Source: Cafeteria roenbergensis
Taxonomy: Eukaryota; Sar; Bigyra; Bicosoecida; Cafeteriaceae
NCBI GenBank assembly: GCA_008330645.1
Contig: VLTN01000014.1
Span: 248,001-312,000 of the forward strand
Length of the DNA stretch: 64,000 bases
Direction of reading: 5' to 3'
Positions 19,925 to 30,531 of this stretch are shown here, in pieces. The first letter of the stretch is position 1, and each line of letters opens with the position of its first letter. Made by a program: the position numbers and the translations under genes. The notes under the pieces were generated by a model, which saw only the letters and a program-made list of their open reading frames with translations, searched no databases and was not told the origin of the DNA.

Positions 19925-21709
19925 ATGGCGGCACTCTCTGGCTCGCCGCGACTGGGTCGCCTCGACGGAGTCAGAGCGCCGGCGCAGGGACGTCCCGGCG
20001 CGGTGACATCATCGCGGCACCGACGCGAGGAGCCACTGACGCGCGGCGGCTCCTGGCGAGAGGCCCGGATGGCTGCTCTTGGAAGCTTTTCGGCCATGCA
20101 GTCCCAGCTGTCCCGTCGAGCGGCGGATGACAACGCAGCGCACGCCGGGCTGTCCTCTGGCACCCGTGAGGCGCATGGCTCGCGCGGTTGGCCCGGGGCC
20201 GCTCTCGTCGACGATATCGACGAACTGTTCTCCGGGGATGCGGTTCTTGAAGCTCGTGCTGAGGTGGAGAGCTGCGGCAGCCTGGACAGTTTCGGCAGCG
20301 GCAGCCCTGACTTCGGGGGGCACGCCTGCTGCTGCGCGGCGGCGGGCGACTCCCCCAGCACCGACCGCCGCGCCGCTGCGCGAGAGGAGCTTCCCAGTGC
20401 TTGCTGTGAACCTGGGGGCTCCGGGCTCTCGGCTAGGGAAAGCGTGACGAAAGGTCAAGCAAGTGGCTTGTCGCCATCTCGGAAGCATCGCCTTGAAGGC
20501 CCGGAACCCAGGGGTCCCCGCCGCTCTGGCGAGCCGCCCGCGGCCCCATTGTCCTCGCCGGTCGTAACGAGCGCCTCGGCATTGGCGGCGCTCGCGGGCG
20601 GCGAGCGTCCCGCAGGCCATTTCCCGCACCCGACGGCAACGCCTGCGGCTGGTGAGCGAGGGCGCAGCGCCGCGGCCCAGGCCCTTGCGGGCCAAGGCCC
20701 GGGCGCCTGCTGTGTTCGCGAGACCCGAGCGGCTGCAGGAGGAGAATGCGCGGGGACTGCGGCTACAGCCGGCCGCGCCGAGGCAGCCGGCTGCCCCGGC
20801 GTTCCATGCTGCTCGGAAGCGACACGCCAGCCGGGGCGGCAAAGAGATCAGCCTCACGCCCGTGGCTGCTGCTCCCCGGAGCTCGAGGCGGGATCCGAGC
20901 TCATGGTGATCAGCACGAGCAAGCACGCCAACGAAGACCTCGCGGAGAGCAGCGAGGACTGGGATGCTGAGGAACAGCGCAGGCCTCCAGCCGCGAGGCA
21001 GCCTGTGTCAAAGCTCGTGAGGCGCTCGGGAAGCCGCATGCCCCTCCCCACGTCCATCAGCTTCCGCGCGGCAGGGTGCCCCAGCACTGAGCGCCGTGGC
21101 CCCCTGGGGACAAGGCCGCCGCCGCTGCAGCTGGTGGGCGACCCTGTGCCTCAGCCGTCGGCAACCGCTCCTGGTGGGTTTTGCTCCCCGCCCCGCGCCG
21201 CACCACCCGGGCGCTCAGGCATGGGTCGTGCCGCCGCCTCGCACGGGAACATGCACGCCGGCCCTGCCGCGGGGAGCGGCGCGTCCCCGGCGTCCAGCGC
21301 GGCCTCCACCGTCGTCGCGCCGCAAGCGTCGAGGTACCCTTGCACGGACGGCTCCGTTGCGAGCAGGACCGTCTGCGGCGCGAGCGACCACATCGGTTGT
21401 GCTCCCCTGCTGGCGCAGCCCGCGGGCGGCTCGGACCGCAGCCGAAGCCCACGTTCCGCCAGAGAGCATGCCGTCTGGCTGGCAAGCCTTGCGGCCACGC
21501 CTCAGCCGTCAGACTATCCGGACGAGCGCGCCGCGCTCTGCGGCGGCTCATCCCACGTTGCAGGGGTCCCCTCTGCATCCGCGCTTGCTGCGGCTTCTGA
21601 TTTGCCGGTCCCGGACGTTCTCCAGGCGCAGGCCCGCAGCACGGGGCCAAGCGCCGCCTCGGCGCCCACGGACGCATGGGACCTTCAGAGGACGCCGCGA
21701 GATCAGTAG
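19925..21709 (+). CDS. hypothetical low-complexity protein
   Basis: The protein has 594 residues from ATG 19925; ATG 20069 (MAALGSFSAM) is an alternative. No domain was recognised. The first part contains an acidic segment (ALVDDIDELFSGDAVLEARAEVESCGSLDSF) and a cluster of cysteines (HACCCAAAGD). The middle has KHANEDLAESSEDWDAEEQ followed by a basic patch (SKLVRRSGSRMPLPTSISF). The rest is Ser/Ala/Pro/Gly-rich and likely disordered. It lies 203 bp after the AHA1-like gene on the same strand. Antisense frames also stay open here, and the forward choice rests only on the coherent acidic/basic segments, so the call is tentative. Confidence 0.4.
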   Translation: MAALSGSPRLGRLDGVRAPAQGRPGAVTSSRHRREEPLTRGGSWREARMAALGSFSAMQSQLSRRAADDNAAHAGLSSGTREAHGSRGWPGAALVDDIDELFSGDAVLEARAEVESCGSLDSFGSGSPDFGGHACCCAAAGDSPSTDRRAAAREELPSACCEPGGSGLSARESVTKGQASGLSPSRKHRLEGPEPRGPRRSGEPPAAPLSSPVVTSASALAALAGGERPAGHFPHPTATPAAGERGRSAAAQALAGQGPGACCVRETRAAAGGECAGTAATAGRAEAAGCPGVPCCSEATRQPGRQRDQPHARGCCSPELEAGSELMVISTSKHANEDLAESSEDWDAEEQRRPPAARQPVSKLVRRSGSRMPLPTSISFRAAGCPSTERRGPLGTRPPPLQLVGDPVPQPSATAPGGFCSPPRAAPPGRSGMGRAAASHGNMHAGPAAGSGASPASSAASTVVAPQASRYPCTDGSVASRTVCGASDHIGCAPLLAQPAGGSDRSRSPRSAREHAVWLASLAATPQPSDYPDERAALCGGSSHVAGVPSASALAAASDLPVPDVLQAQARSTGPSAASAPTDAWDLQRTPRDQ

Positions 21710-22263
21710 GATGCTGCAGGGTTTCCCGCTTCTCTGCGACGCCCTCATGCAACAGCTTCGAGGGCCGCTTTTCGTACAGTCTCGACTCAGTTCGTGCCGG
21801 GGGACGCCTTGCAGCCCTTCTTCCTTTCCCGCCCTGTTGCGAGGGGATAGGTATTTGCGACCTCGTGTTCATTCGTTTGACGGAATGCAGCTGGCGCACT
21901 CCCCCCTCCCCCCCTTCCCCTTCCCCTTCCCCTGCCCACTGGTGGCACGGTCGGGGGGGTCGCCAAAGCGCATCTATTTGCTTGTGGTTGCGTTGTGGCC
22001 CGTTTGTGTCTCGCTTTTGTTCTTCGCGCGTGCGCGGGGTGGACTCGAAATCGCCCCGGCTTCCCACTTCACGTCGCGCGCACGTCGCGTGCACCTGCGC
22101 TTGAGGGCCGCTGGAACGGTCGGTTGCACATCACACAGGGCGCCGGGTTGCAGAGCGGGCAGCTGCCGGCCGCGCCACGTGGTTGCCACTTGCCAGCTGC
22201 AGCGCGTTGGGGTCGCTCGACCCTGTGCGCGGCGGCTGTGGCAGCCGCACGCAAGCCCGCAAA
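21710..22263. other. 554-bp intergenic region with polypyrimidine tract
   Basis: This is the 3' flank of the hypothetical gene and the promoter of the amine oxidase. It is less GC-rich than its surroundings and holds a C/T tract around 21898-21935 (CCCCTTCCCCTTCCCCTTCC-like). It also has T-rich patches (GTGTCTCGCTTTTGTTC). No coding or RNA signal was seen. Confidence 0.5.
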
Positions 22264-25200
22264 ATGGACCGCCTCGAGGTTGACGTGGTCGTGGTTGGCG
22301 CGGGCCTCAGCGGCGCCGCAGCGGCGCTGTACCTGGCCGAAAACGGCGTGCGCAGCATCGCCGTGCTCGACGCCCAGCCCGCTGTGGGCGGAACACACCG
22401 CGCCATCACCGTCTCCCACCCTGGAGGGACCCGCTTTCTGTTCGACGGCGGGTACGGGTTCGTTGCCCCAACGCAGCGGCGCCTGCTGGCGCTGTCAAGG
22501 AGATTCGGAATGGCGACCGCACCTACGGTGGGAAAAGGCCGGCACGCCACGACCACGCAGGATGGCGTCACCCTCTTTCACCAGGGCTCGATTCCGCCGC
22601 CCGGGGTCGACTCGCTGTCGATTCTCAGCGTGTGTTCCATCGTGGAAGCGCTGCAGGCGATGGAAAAGCTGGCCATTTCCGGCCTTCCTCAGGCACGCGC
22701 TCGCGCGCCCGGCAAGCGCGTGAGCGCATGGGCAGGTAGTGGTGGCAAGCGTCGTGAGCACTTTGGTGATGCCTCGGGGAGGGAGGGCTCAGACACGGAC
22801 CTGGACTCTCTGCGACTCGTGGCGCAGCGCACAGCGTCGGACGAGGTTTCCGTGGCCGAATGGCTCGCCAGAACTGCTGCCACGCCCCTTGCGGCGTCCA
22901 TCCTCGGCGCTTGGACGCGTGGAGCGCTCGGCGCGTCCCCCTGTGAGGTCTCGTTTCTGCACCTCCTCACCGTGGCCGCAGGCTGCGGATCGACGCACCG
23001 CCTCCTCGAGGTCATGGGCGGGTCCAGGGACAGGACCTTGGCCGGAACAGGGGGCATGGCGTGCCTGGTCAGCGCGATGCTTCGGGAGGCCAGCGCCATT
23101 GCGGCGACCGAGCAGTCGTTGCAGAGGCGGCCTCGTGGCCGCGGGGAAAGGGAGGCGCGAGGGAGCGCGCGCGGGCGAGCCGCTTCTCGGCAGCGGGCAG
23201 CCCTTCGGCGCCGCCACAGGAGGCTCCGCCCTGCAGCGAGCCACCCGCCTCGCTCCCGTCGGTGCGCTCACTCCAGGCGCGCAAGCACTGCGGACGATGG
23301 CAGCAGCAGCGAGGGGGGCGGCCAGCTCGACCGCGACGGCGGCGAGGACGGAGAGAGTGACGGCAGCCCGACCCGCCACGTCCCGCCAACGGAGCGGTCA
23401 CCCGTGCTCGGGTCGGCGGGGCCGGGCCTCAGAGGGCCGGCCGGCAGCGCTGGGCAGGCGACGCCTTGCATGCCGGCGGGAGAGTCGGATGCGGTGCTTC
23501 GCCGCGGGGCAGAGGAGCACACCCCGGCGGGTCCCGCGCGCGCAACAGAGCCACCCGCGGCTTTTCAGGGGGTCGATGCTGGGAGGGTGTGCTCTGGAGC
23601 TGCTGAAAGGGGCCTGTCTCTCGTGCTGAGCTTCGACGTCGTGTCCATCGACTGGGGCTCCGCTCCGGCCCCCGACCTGGTGAGGAGACGCAACCGCTCC
23701 AAGAGGGAAGCAAGGGTGCTTCGGCGGACGGCGGCTGGCCGGAGCCGAGGCGGGTCCGCGTCCTTGGCGGGCTCCGACTCGGCGGCAAGCGAGGCTGGCT
23801 CGGACTCCAGCTTCGAGGAGGACGAGGCACCCATCGAGGCGGTCGAGCGTGGCGGCGCGGCGGAAGGGGAGCGGAGGCGGGTGAGTCCGCCTTCGCTCCC
23901 TCAGCCCGCTCGTGTCCGGCAGGCGCGGCGAAGGCCCTCTGGCCCGTCCGCTGCCGGCGGCACTGCTGGCGATTGCCCGGCGCCTGGCGGCCGGCTTGCG
24001 GGGAGTGCAGGGGCCCAGGGCGGCAAGGGGCGAGCTGTGGAGCGCCCCTGCTCGCCTGCCGCCCGCGGAGCGGCGACCCAGGCGAACCGAATCCGTCGAC
24101 AGTCTGCCCCGCCGCAGCCTGCCGGGGCCCAGAGCCCATCGATGGCTGCTCAGCACGAGCAACTCGACGGCAGTCCGGCGCTTGGGGGGCTGCTTGGGCG
24201 AGCACCCCGGCCCCCGACGGCCGTCGGCGACTGCAGCCCAGTGCCTGCCTCCGCTGCTCCGGCCCAGGAGGCCCCTGCGGCGCCGTCCGCATCTGCATCT
24301 CGAGCTGTGAGCGGTGCCGTGGCGGGGGGCGACGACCCGCTCGGGGAATGCGACGGCAGCCGGGCTGCGGCCTGGCTCAAGGGGCCGTTGCAGAGTCAGC
24401 TGCCTCTGGACTCCGCGCCCCTGGGGGAGGACCAGCAGCCCCCGCAGCAGCCCTTGCGCCCTGTGTGTGTCAAGGCGGCCGACGGCCGCGAGGTGTGGGC
24501 CCGCAGGGTGATCCTTGCCGGGTCCCCGGCGGGCCGGTCGCGCATCCGATTCCGCCCTTCGCTCCCTGCTGGCATTGGCGACGCCGTCGCGCGAATCCCT
24601 CCGGCGTCCCTCGTGAAGACGGTCCTCGTCTACGACAAGTGCCTGTGGGGGGACGCTGGTCTCTCCGGCCTCCTCGTGGCCTGCGAGAGACGCTCCTCGG
24701 TCATCACCTTTTGTGTCGACGTCTCCAGGGAAGCAGCAGGAGCGTCACCATTGCCCCCGATCCCACAGCAGCCAGCTGCTTGCCTGGCGGAAACGCCTGG
24801 CCCAGTCGGCTCGGCTACTTCTGCCCTGTCCGATGCCGCTGCCGCTTCTGGCTCCTCCGACGCAGGCTCGCAGAGGCCCGACGCCCCGAGGAAGCACCCT
24901 CCCGGCGGAGTGGCCGCCCTTGCAGTCTTCAGCTGCGGCGAGGCCGCCAGGCGGCTGGAGCGCATGCCGCAGGATGAGAGGCGCTGCGCCGTGAGCGACG
25001 CGGTAGCCGAGGCCTTCAGCGTCCCTGAGCTGCGGTTTCCGCGCGCCCACGGCGACGTTGTGTGGGCGCAAGTTCCATCCGTCGGCGGCGGCTCGGGCAC
25101 CCTTGGCCCCGGGGTGCTCTCAAGTCTCAGTAGAGACGCGTCGAGGCGCAGGGCAGGGCCGCTTCACTTCGCGTCCGCCGAGTTTGCGAAGCGCTGGCCG

Positions 25201-25623
25201 TGCACTCCGGAAGGCTCGGTGGTCGCGGGTCGCAGGGCAGCCTATGAGCTGCTGCGCGCCGCGCGCCGTGACAGGCCAACAGCGGCCAAGGACGGCTCGC
25301 GACGCGACAGGGCTCCCTCACCAGATGCAGCGGCCGACGATGGGTGCTCCGACGCGCAAGTGGCAGAGCAGGGTTGCTCGACTGGCTCGTCCGAGCTCTC
25401 CAACTGGCCGCCGCCGCTTCCGCCCGTCGCCCCGTGGAAGGAGCCGCGCGAGGAGGACGAGGAGGTGCGCGACTCGCTTGCAGCCGGACCCGAGGCCTGG
25501 CAGCGCCTGACCCCGACGCCGACACAGCTCATGTGCTTGGGGATGGTGCTGACAGTCGTGGCATTGGGAGTGCTGCTTGCCAAGTTTGGAGGACAAGTGC
25601 TTGCGTTCCAAGCCGTTGTGTGA
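22264..25623 (+). CDS. MAO-like flavin amine oxidase with large insert and C-terminal membrane anchor
   Basis: The protein has 1119 residues from ATG 22264 (MDRLEVD). The Rossmann FAD motif VVVVGAGLSGAAAALYLAENG starts at residue 8 (G12, G14, G17), followed by the ADP-binding acid and FDGGYGFV-like substrate-domain sequence. Residues of about 280-735 are disordered Arg/Ser/Ala-rich sequence inserted within the fold. The conserved half then resumes: RVILAGSPAGRSRIRF, the MAO-like stretch IPPASLVKTVLVYDKCLWGD, and the FAD-closing segment PLHFASAEFAKRWPCTPEGS leading to VVAGRRAAYELL. A hydrophobic helix at about 1087-1112 (LMCLGMVLTVVALGVLLAKFGG) resembles the tail anchor of mitochondrial MAO. 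Where MAO has SGGCY with the flavin-linked Cys, this protein has SVGGGSG (939-945), so FAD should be non-covalent. Substrate unknown; likely an amine or a hydrophobic compound at a membrane. Confidence 0.85.
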   Translation: MDRLEVDVVVVGAGLSGAAAALYLAENGVRSIAVLDAQPAVGGTHRAITVSHPGGTRFLFDGGYGFVAPTQRRLLALSRRFGMATAPTVGKGRHATTTQDGVTLFHQGSIPPPGVDSLSILSVCSIVEALQAMEKLAISGLPQARARAPGKRVSAWAGSGGKRREHFGDASGREGSDTDLDSLRLVAQRTASDEVSVAEWLARTAATPLAASILGAWTRGALGASPCEVSFLHLLTVAAGCGSTHRLLEVMGGSRDRTLAGTGGMACLVSAMLREASAIAATEQSLQRRPRGRGEREARGSARGRAASRQRAALRRRHRRLRPAASHPPRSRRCAHSRRASTADDGSSSEGGGQLDRDGGEDGESDGSPTRHVPPTERSPVLGSAGPGLRGPAGSAGQATPCMPAGESDAVLRRGAEEHTPAGPARATEPPAAFQGVDAGRVCSGAAERGLSLVLSFDVVSIDWGSAPAPDLVRRRNRSKREARVLRRTAAGRSRGGSASLAGSDSAASEAGSDSSFEEDEAPIEAVERGGAAEGERRRVSPPSLPQPARVRQARRRPSGPSAAGGTAGDCPAPGGRLAGSAGAQGGKGRAVERPCSPAARGAATQANRIRRQSAPPQPAGAQSPSMAAQHEQLDGSPALGGLLGRAPRPPTAVGDCSPVPASAAPAQEAPAAPSASASRAVSGAVAGGDDPLGECDGSRAAAWLKGPLQSQLPLDSAPLGEDQQPPQQPLRPVCVKAADGREVWARRVILAGSPAGRSRIRFRPSLPAGIGDAVARIPPASLVKTVLVYDKCLWGDAGLSGLLVACERRSSVITFCVDVSREAAGASPLPPIPQQPAACLAETPGPVGSATSALSDAAAASGSSDAGSQRPDAPRKHPPGGVAALAVFSCGEAARRLERMPQDERRCAVSDAVAEAFSVPELRFPRAHGDVVWAQVPSVGGGSGTLGPGVLSSLSRDASRRRAGPLHFASAEFAKRWPCTPEGSVVAGRRAAYELLRAARRDRPTAAKDGSRRDRAPSPDAAADDGCSDAQVAEQGCSTGSSELSNWPPPLPPVAPWKEPREEDEEVRDSLAAGPEAWQRLTPTPTQLMCLGMVLTVVALGVLLAKFGGQVLAFQAVV

Positions 25624-25667
25624 AGACTTGACCATTTCCTATTGGCAAACTTGTCGGATCGTAGTGT

Positions 25668-25748
25668 ACTCAGGTGGCGGAGTGGTTAACGCGTTAGATT
25701 AAGGCTCTAATCTCTTCGGAGGCGCAGGTTCGAATCCTGTCCTGGGTA
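25668..25748 (+). tRNA. trnL-AAG: tRNA-Leu(AAG)
   Basis: An 81-nt class II tRNA. The 7-bp acceptor stem is ACTCAGG paired with CCTGGGT (one T-G pair), with U at position 8 and discriminator A at 25748. The anticodon stem TTAGA/TCTAA (25694-25698, 25706-25710) encloses loop TTAAGGC, with anticodon AAG at 25701-25703. A long variable arm follows, then a T arm with TTCGAAT. Internal Pol III boxes match consensus: A box TGGCGGAGTGG (25675-25685) and B box GGTTCGAATCC (25727-25737). It has no intron and no encoded CCA. It reads CUU directly and other CUN codons if A34 is changed to inosine. Confidence 0.95.
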
Positions 25749-25754
25749 CTTCCC

Positions 25755-25759
25755 TTTTT
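25755..25759 (+). terminator. RNA polymerase III T5 terminator of tRNA-Leu
   Basis: A TTTTT run lies six bases after the tRNA 3' end, the usual Pol III stop signal. Confidence 0.85.
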
Positions 25760-26056
25760 GATGCTCCTGGGCTCTCTCGTCGCCTGGCGTGCCAGCTGCT
25801 CCGTGCCCTTGGCCGACGTGACGCTATCTCCGGTGCACGGCCCTCGATTCGCGTGCTCAGGTCGCCGACAGTGCGGCGCCGGCGCCCAGGGCGTCTCTTC
25901 TGGCGGCCCGCGCGGCCGGCGGGCAACGTCTCTCGGCAGCAGCAGCTGGCAGAGCGTCGGCACGACGGAGGCCGCACGGAGCGCAACTCGCCACAGAGCG
26001 TGCGCCAGAGGCAAGGGCTCGCCTATTCGGGCAGCCCAAGCAAGCGCCCGAGCAGC
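25760..26056. other. promoter region of the ABHD4/5-like gene
   Basis: The 297 bp between the tRNA terminator and ATG 26057 have no other gene. The coding frame stays open from 25853 without an ATG, giving a basic Arg-rich translation that I take as 5' UTR. Confidence 0.4.
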
Positions 26057-27429
26057 ATGCCGGGAAAGGCGGCCGCCCGGGAGGCGAATGCGCCCCGGTC
26101 GACGTGCGCTCGCATTTACACTTGCAGCCAGTGGGCGGTGTTTGGGCTGTTTGCGCTGCTGTTCGTGCTGACGCTCCCGCTGTGGCTCCTGACGCACGTC
26201 ATATTTACGATGTACACCCCACTCCTGTCCCTGATCATGGTCACCATCTCGGTGGTTGTGTACGTCGTCGCCCAGCCCTGGAGGCGTATCGAGCTGGAAG
26301 CCAATCCGGCCAAGTACGCCTTCGCGCTCTCCACCATCGGTGAGAAGCTGGCCAGGCTCGACACGCACGCTGCAGGCAGCGGCATCGGGCAAGTGCGTGT
26401 GCCCGGGGGCCTGGCGGCACTGCACGCCGGTCGGCCCGGGAATGTCGGCTGCACCGCTCTCGGCCATCTGCGCTGCCCCTTCCCGCCGGCCCTTGCCACC
26501 GCTCTTGTGCAGATGTCATGTCGCTGGCCGTCTTCACCCTCATGGCCACAGGCCTGCTGGCAGCCACCAAGACGGCTGCGCGGTCGGTCGCTGCTGCGGG
26601 CGCTATAGGGGTGCTGGCTCTGGCGGTGACCAAGGAGCTCATCTCGCCGCTGCCCCTGCCCAAGGTGGTGGTGTGGACGCTCGTCGGGGCGTGCATTGTC
26701 GTGGCCGTACGTGTGTGGGACCTGTGGCTGCCCGTGAGCCAGTCTGTGGCCGACGCGGCGGAGGGCCGTCTGCTGCGGGCAGTGCTCTCTGAGGACGAGT
26801 TCTCCATTGTGCGGATGCGAGTCGCGCCCCACGGACAGCGAGTCATCATCATCCAGGACCGCCTTCGGCCAGAGGGCACGCCCCCGGGGGGCGACCTCCC
26901 CCCCTCGGCCAAGCTCGCTGCCCCCATCGCGGACCTGCATGGCACCAACTCGGCACTCGGCACCGGCGGCGGCTTGCTGTCTGACGGCTCAGAGGCCAGG
27001 CACCAGGCTCCCCGCGAATCGGGGAGCGCAGCAGGGGGCGGACGGGACCATGACGACGACGGCTGGGGCCCGGAGCCCGGCCCGGCAGCGTCCGTTGCGC
27101 TGAGGCCGGTGGAAGCCAGCGTCCTCGACGGGAGGCCTGCCGACAGCGCTCGCACTGCCCAGCAACTCACGGCGGAGCAGCTCTCCGGCCTGCCGGAGGC
27201 CGAGGCCGTCACCAACGTGGCAATCGGTGAGACGTATGGCCGGATCGTGGTGCGTGCCACCGTCGGCGGGCGGCTGGTGGAATTCACCCGAGTGACCGAG
27301 GAGGACTCACTGACGGCGGATGGGGAGCTCGCTGGCGACGTGGACCACGAATGGGACTGGCTCGGCGTGCGGGAGGTGGCTGAAACGGGCGACGAGGACG
27401 GTGGCTCCAGCGCGGGGGCGCGGTCGCGG

Positions 27430-27461
<32 letters not shown>

Positions 27462-30400
27462 GGGCGAGGGCGAGGGCGAGGATGCCGACGCCCAGGCCGC
27501 ACATCCCGGGGGTGCCGACCCGGCGGCGTCGAAGCGCCCTCGGCGGTCCAGCATGCCGCCACTGGCCAGGCACACGCACTCGCAGTCGCACTCGCACCGC
27601 CGCCACGGCACCGGGTCGTCATTCACGGACAGGGACAGCGCAGCGACCGCGGCTGGGACGGCGGGCCGGGACCTTGCCAGCAGCCGCACGTTTCGCCGGG
27701 TGGGGTCCACCGTCCGTCGCGTTCCCGCGGCCCCCAGGATCGCTCGCGACTCGCGCCGTCCCCGCCAGGCGCTGGGCCCCATCTCCGAGGTGGCAGGGGC
27801 CGCGGTCAGGACCACGCTCGAGGCTGCAATGCCCTTCCACGCCGCCGGCGACGCCGGCATCTCCGCCCAGTCCACTCCCCAGTGGCTTGCCGGGGTCACT
27901 GCCGTGATGACCCACGCCTTTGGTGCCGCCTCCGCGCTGTGGGTGTGGACTCTTCCGGCCATCGTGCGGTCGATGAAGCGCGTGGTGCTGATCGACTGGC
28001 GGGAGTGTGGCCTTTCCGACCGTACGGGGGTGATGCCGTCGACGCGCACAGCACGCCACACGGAGTCGTACTTCGCCGACGGGCTCCGCGCCACGCTGCT
28101 CCAGGTCGATTTCCTCCTCGGCAGCGGGGACGCCTTCACCCGCCGCCCCACCGACGCCCTCCGGTGTCTCCTCGCTGACACCCCCGGCCCGGCCGACGTC
28201 GTGGACGTCACCATGGGCGCCGAGCCGCTGCAGCGGGAACTCGAGCGGCTCACGAGCCTCAGGCCCAGCGGCCGCCGCTCTGGGGACCCGAGTGCTCCGC
28301 TCCTCGGCTGCGGCGGCGGCAGCGGCGGCGGGGGTGCTGCCGCCTGTACCGCCGCCGGCGCCGGCTCAGGCGGCGGTGGCGTGGGCGGGGCGCGCGCCCA
28401 GCGCCAGTCGGGCCTGACGCTGCGGAGCTGGCCCAGCGACGCGTCGGGCTGCCGCGGGCTCGGCCGGCACATCCTGGTGGGTCACTCCATGGGCGGGTAC
28501 ATGTCCTCGGCCTATGCGCTGAGGGCCGAGGACCATGAGGCCGCGGCCGAGGCCAGGCAGCTGTCGCTCTCGGGCGCAGCCGGCAAGTACGATGCAGCGG
28601 GTGCCGCGGCGGACGACGATGGGGCCGAGGCTCGCCGGTGCCCCGAGGGCGTTGGGTGCGGGTGGGCCGACTGCGGCGGCTGCGGCGGCTGCGGCCCTGG
28701 CGACGACGGCGCTGGCACTGCCGGGGGAGCCACGGTGCCCCCCGCGGCGGCGGCCTCCGGCCCCCAGGCGGCACAGGACGCGCTCACGCTGGCATCGCTC
28801 GAGCGCTGGGTGTTGGACTCGGCGGGCGAGAGCGGGTCGGCGGTCGACGGGCAGGGCAGTGTGGCCGACAGCAGGCAGAGCGGGCGCGGGGCGCGCCTGC
28901 GCGCTCAGACGCGGCGCGGGGCCGCCGCTGCCGCCGCCGATGCGGCTGGCGCGGTCGACGACGAGGGGGCAGCGTCTGCGCGCGCCGCTGCTGGTGCTGC
29001 CCCGGAGCCCGGCGCACCCGGGAGGGGCCTCCCGAGGCGCCTGCCGGCCAGCGAAGCGGTCGCTGTTCCCATCGGCCAGGAGCCGGGGGCCCGCTTGCCA
29101 AACCCAGGGTCCAGCGACGCCGACGGCAGCGGCGCCGCTCCGGTGGACGCGCCTCTGCTCCGAGACGTGCCGGCAGACATGAGCCAGTCCGCCGAGACCG
29201 CCTCCCAAACCCAGCAAGAGGCCGACGAGGAGCACGCGTCCCACGCGCTGCTGACCCCTCCGGACGCCGAGCGCCGATTCGCGCGCGTGGGCATCGCCGC
29301 ACTGTCCCCGGAGCAGCTCGTGCTTCTCTCGCCTCTCGGCATGCCCCTCGCCGTCCCTGCCGCCCACCAGCGGACCGCCCCCACGCAAACGATGCTGTGG
29401 ACGGTGCTGTCCTCGCTCTGGAGCTTTGGCGCCACTCCCCAGGCCGCGGCGCGGCTCCTTGGACCCTTCGCCATCGTGCTGATCAGGGGCGTGATCCTGT
29501 CCAGCCACCGCAACTGGACAAAGCTCCCCGGCTGGCGACACAAGGGCAACATCCCCGCGGTTGACAAGTCAGCTCTCGTCTCGTACATGTTCAACGTGGC
29601 CGGCCAGCCCGCCGCGGACGAAATCGCGCTCAGCGCCGTCGTTCACCCGGGCGCCTGGCCCAAGGACAGCGTCGGAAAGCGCCTCATCTGGCGCCTCCCC
29701 GCATCAGTGCCCGTCTCCTTCTTCTACGGGGCCTCGCACGACTGGATGGGCTCCCTCTACGGCACTCGCGTCTGCGAAGCCCTCACTGCCAAGTGGGAGG
29801 ACGAGGGCGCCAGGCCCACTCGCGGCCTCTCTGCGGGCGCCTCGCTCTCCCTCGACAGGGCCCTGGCGCTGCTGCAGCTGCACCTGGCGGCCATCGAGCT
29901 CAGCGCATCGTCGCGCTCTTCCGCGGCCGGCGCTGGCAGCGCTGGTGCCAGGGGCGCAGCCCGCTTGCAGCTCGATCCGGATTCCAGCGACAACGACAGC
30001 GAGCCAGACCCCGCTGCCGTCCCAGCCCATGGAGCCGCGCTCGGCCCAGCGCCCACTGTGCTATCGTCTCGCCTCTCGGCGCAGCGCGCAGACGACGAGG
30101 ATCCCAGGCACCTCGTCCTCCCATCTCCGTGGGCAAGCCTCGCCAGCCTCCCCGCCCTCCCCCGCCGAGCAAGCCGCGCCGCTCGCGTTGCCCGCTTCGC
30201 CCTCTCCTTCTCCCACTGCCGCGCCTCCAACGACGTCATCTCCAGCGCGGGGCACCTGCTGCAGATTGAGAACCCCGTCGAGTTCGCTAGCAAGTTCCTC
30301 CAGACCACGGCAGCGGGCGCGCGGGCCTCCTTCGTGCGCGCAGCGGGCCGCTGGTGGCTGCGCTGCATGGACTCGGGGCACGCATCGCCGGCGGCGGCAT

Positions 30401-30531
30401 TTGCTTGGGACCGCGTGGTCGAGCGCCGCGGCAACGTGCCCGTCTCCTCGCTGCGGTGCATGCTGCGGGCCGCGTTCAGCATGGAGGTGACTAAGCCGGA
30501 TGCCGGGGCGGATCCGGAGGTGGAGACCTAG
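26057..30531 (+). CDS. membrane-anchored alpha/beta hydrolase, ABHD4/5-like, 2 exons
   Basis: Exons 26057-26339 and 26513-30531 join over a 173-nt intron (GTGAGA...TGCAG). The phase-1 junction restores ALSTI-DVMSLAVFTLMA, giving 1433 residues. The first 180 residues hold four hydrophobic segments (WAVFGLFALLFVLTLPLWLL, TPLLSLIMVTISVVVYVV, LAVFTLMATGLLAA, VVVWTLVGACIVVAVRVW). A long acidic/Gly-rich region then leads to the hydrolase fold: VVLIDWRECGLSDR, the nucleophile elbow VGHSMGGYMSS with Ser753, and YMFNVAGQPAADEIAL followed by IPVSFFYGASHDW-like sequence as in ABHD4/5. The His motif is SSAGHLLQIENP (His1342). Disordered inserts of over 250 residues follow both the nucleophile elbow and the late strand. 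Unlike ABHD5, whose elbow Ser is lost, this protein keeps it, so lipase or acyltransferase chemistry on phospholipids is plausible. Confidence 0.85.
27435..27480. repeat. (GAGGGC)n hexanucleotide repeat coding Glu-Gly
   Basis: Seven to eight perfect copies of GAGGGC lie within the ABHD-like gene and translate as alternating Gly-Glu in a disordered acidic linker. Perfect copies suggest length polymorphism. Confidence 0.9.
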
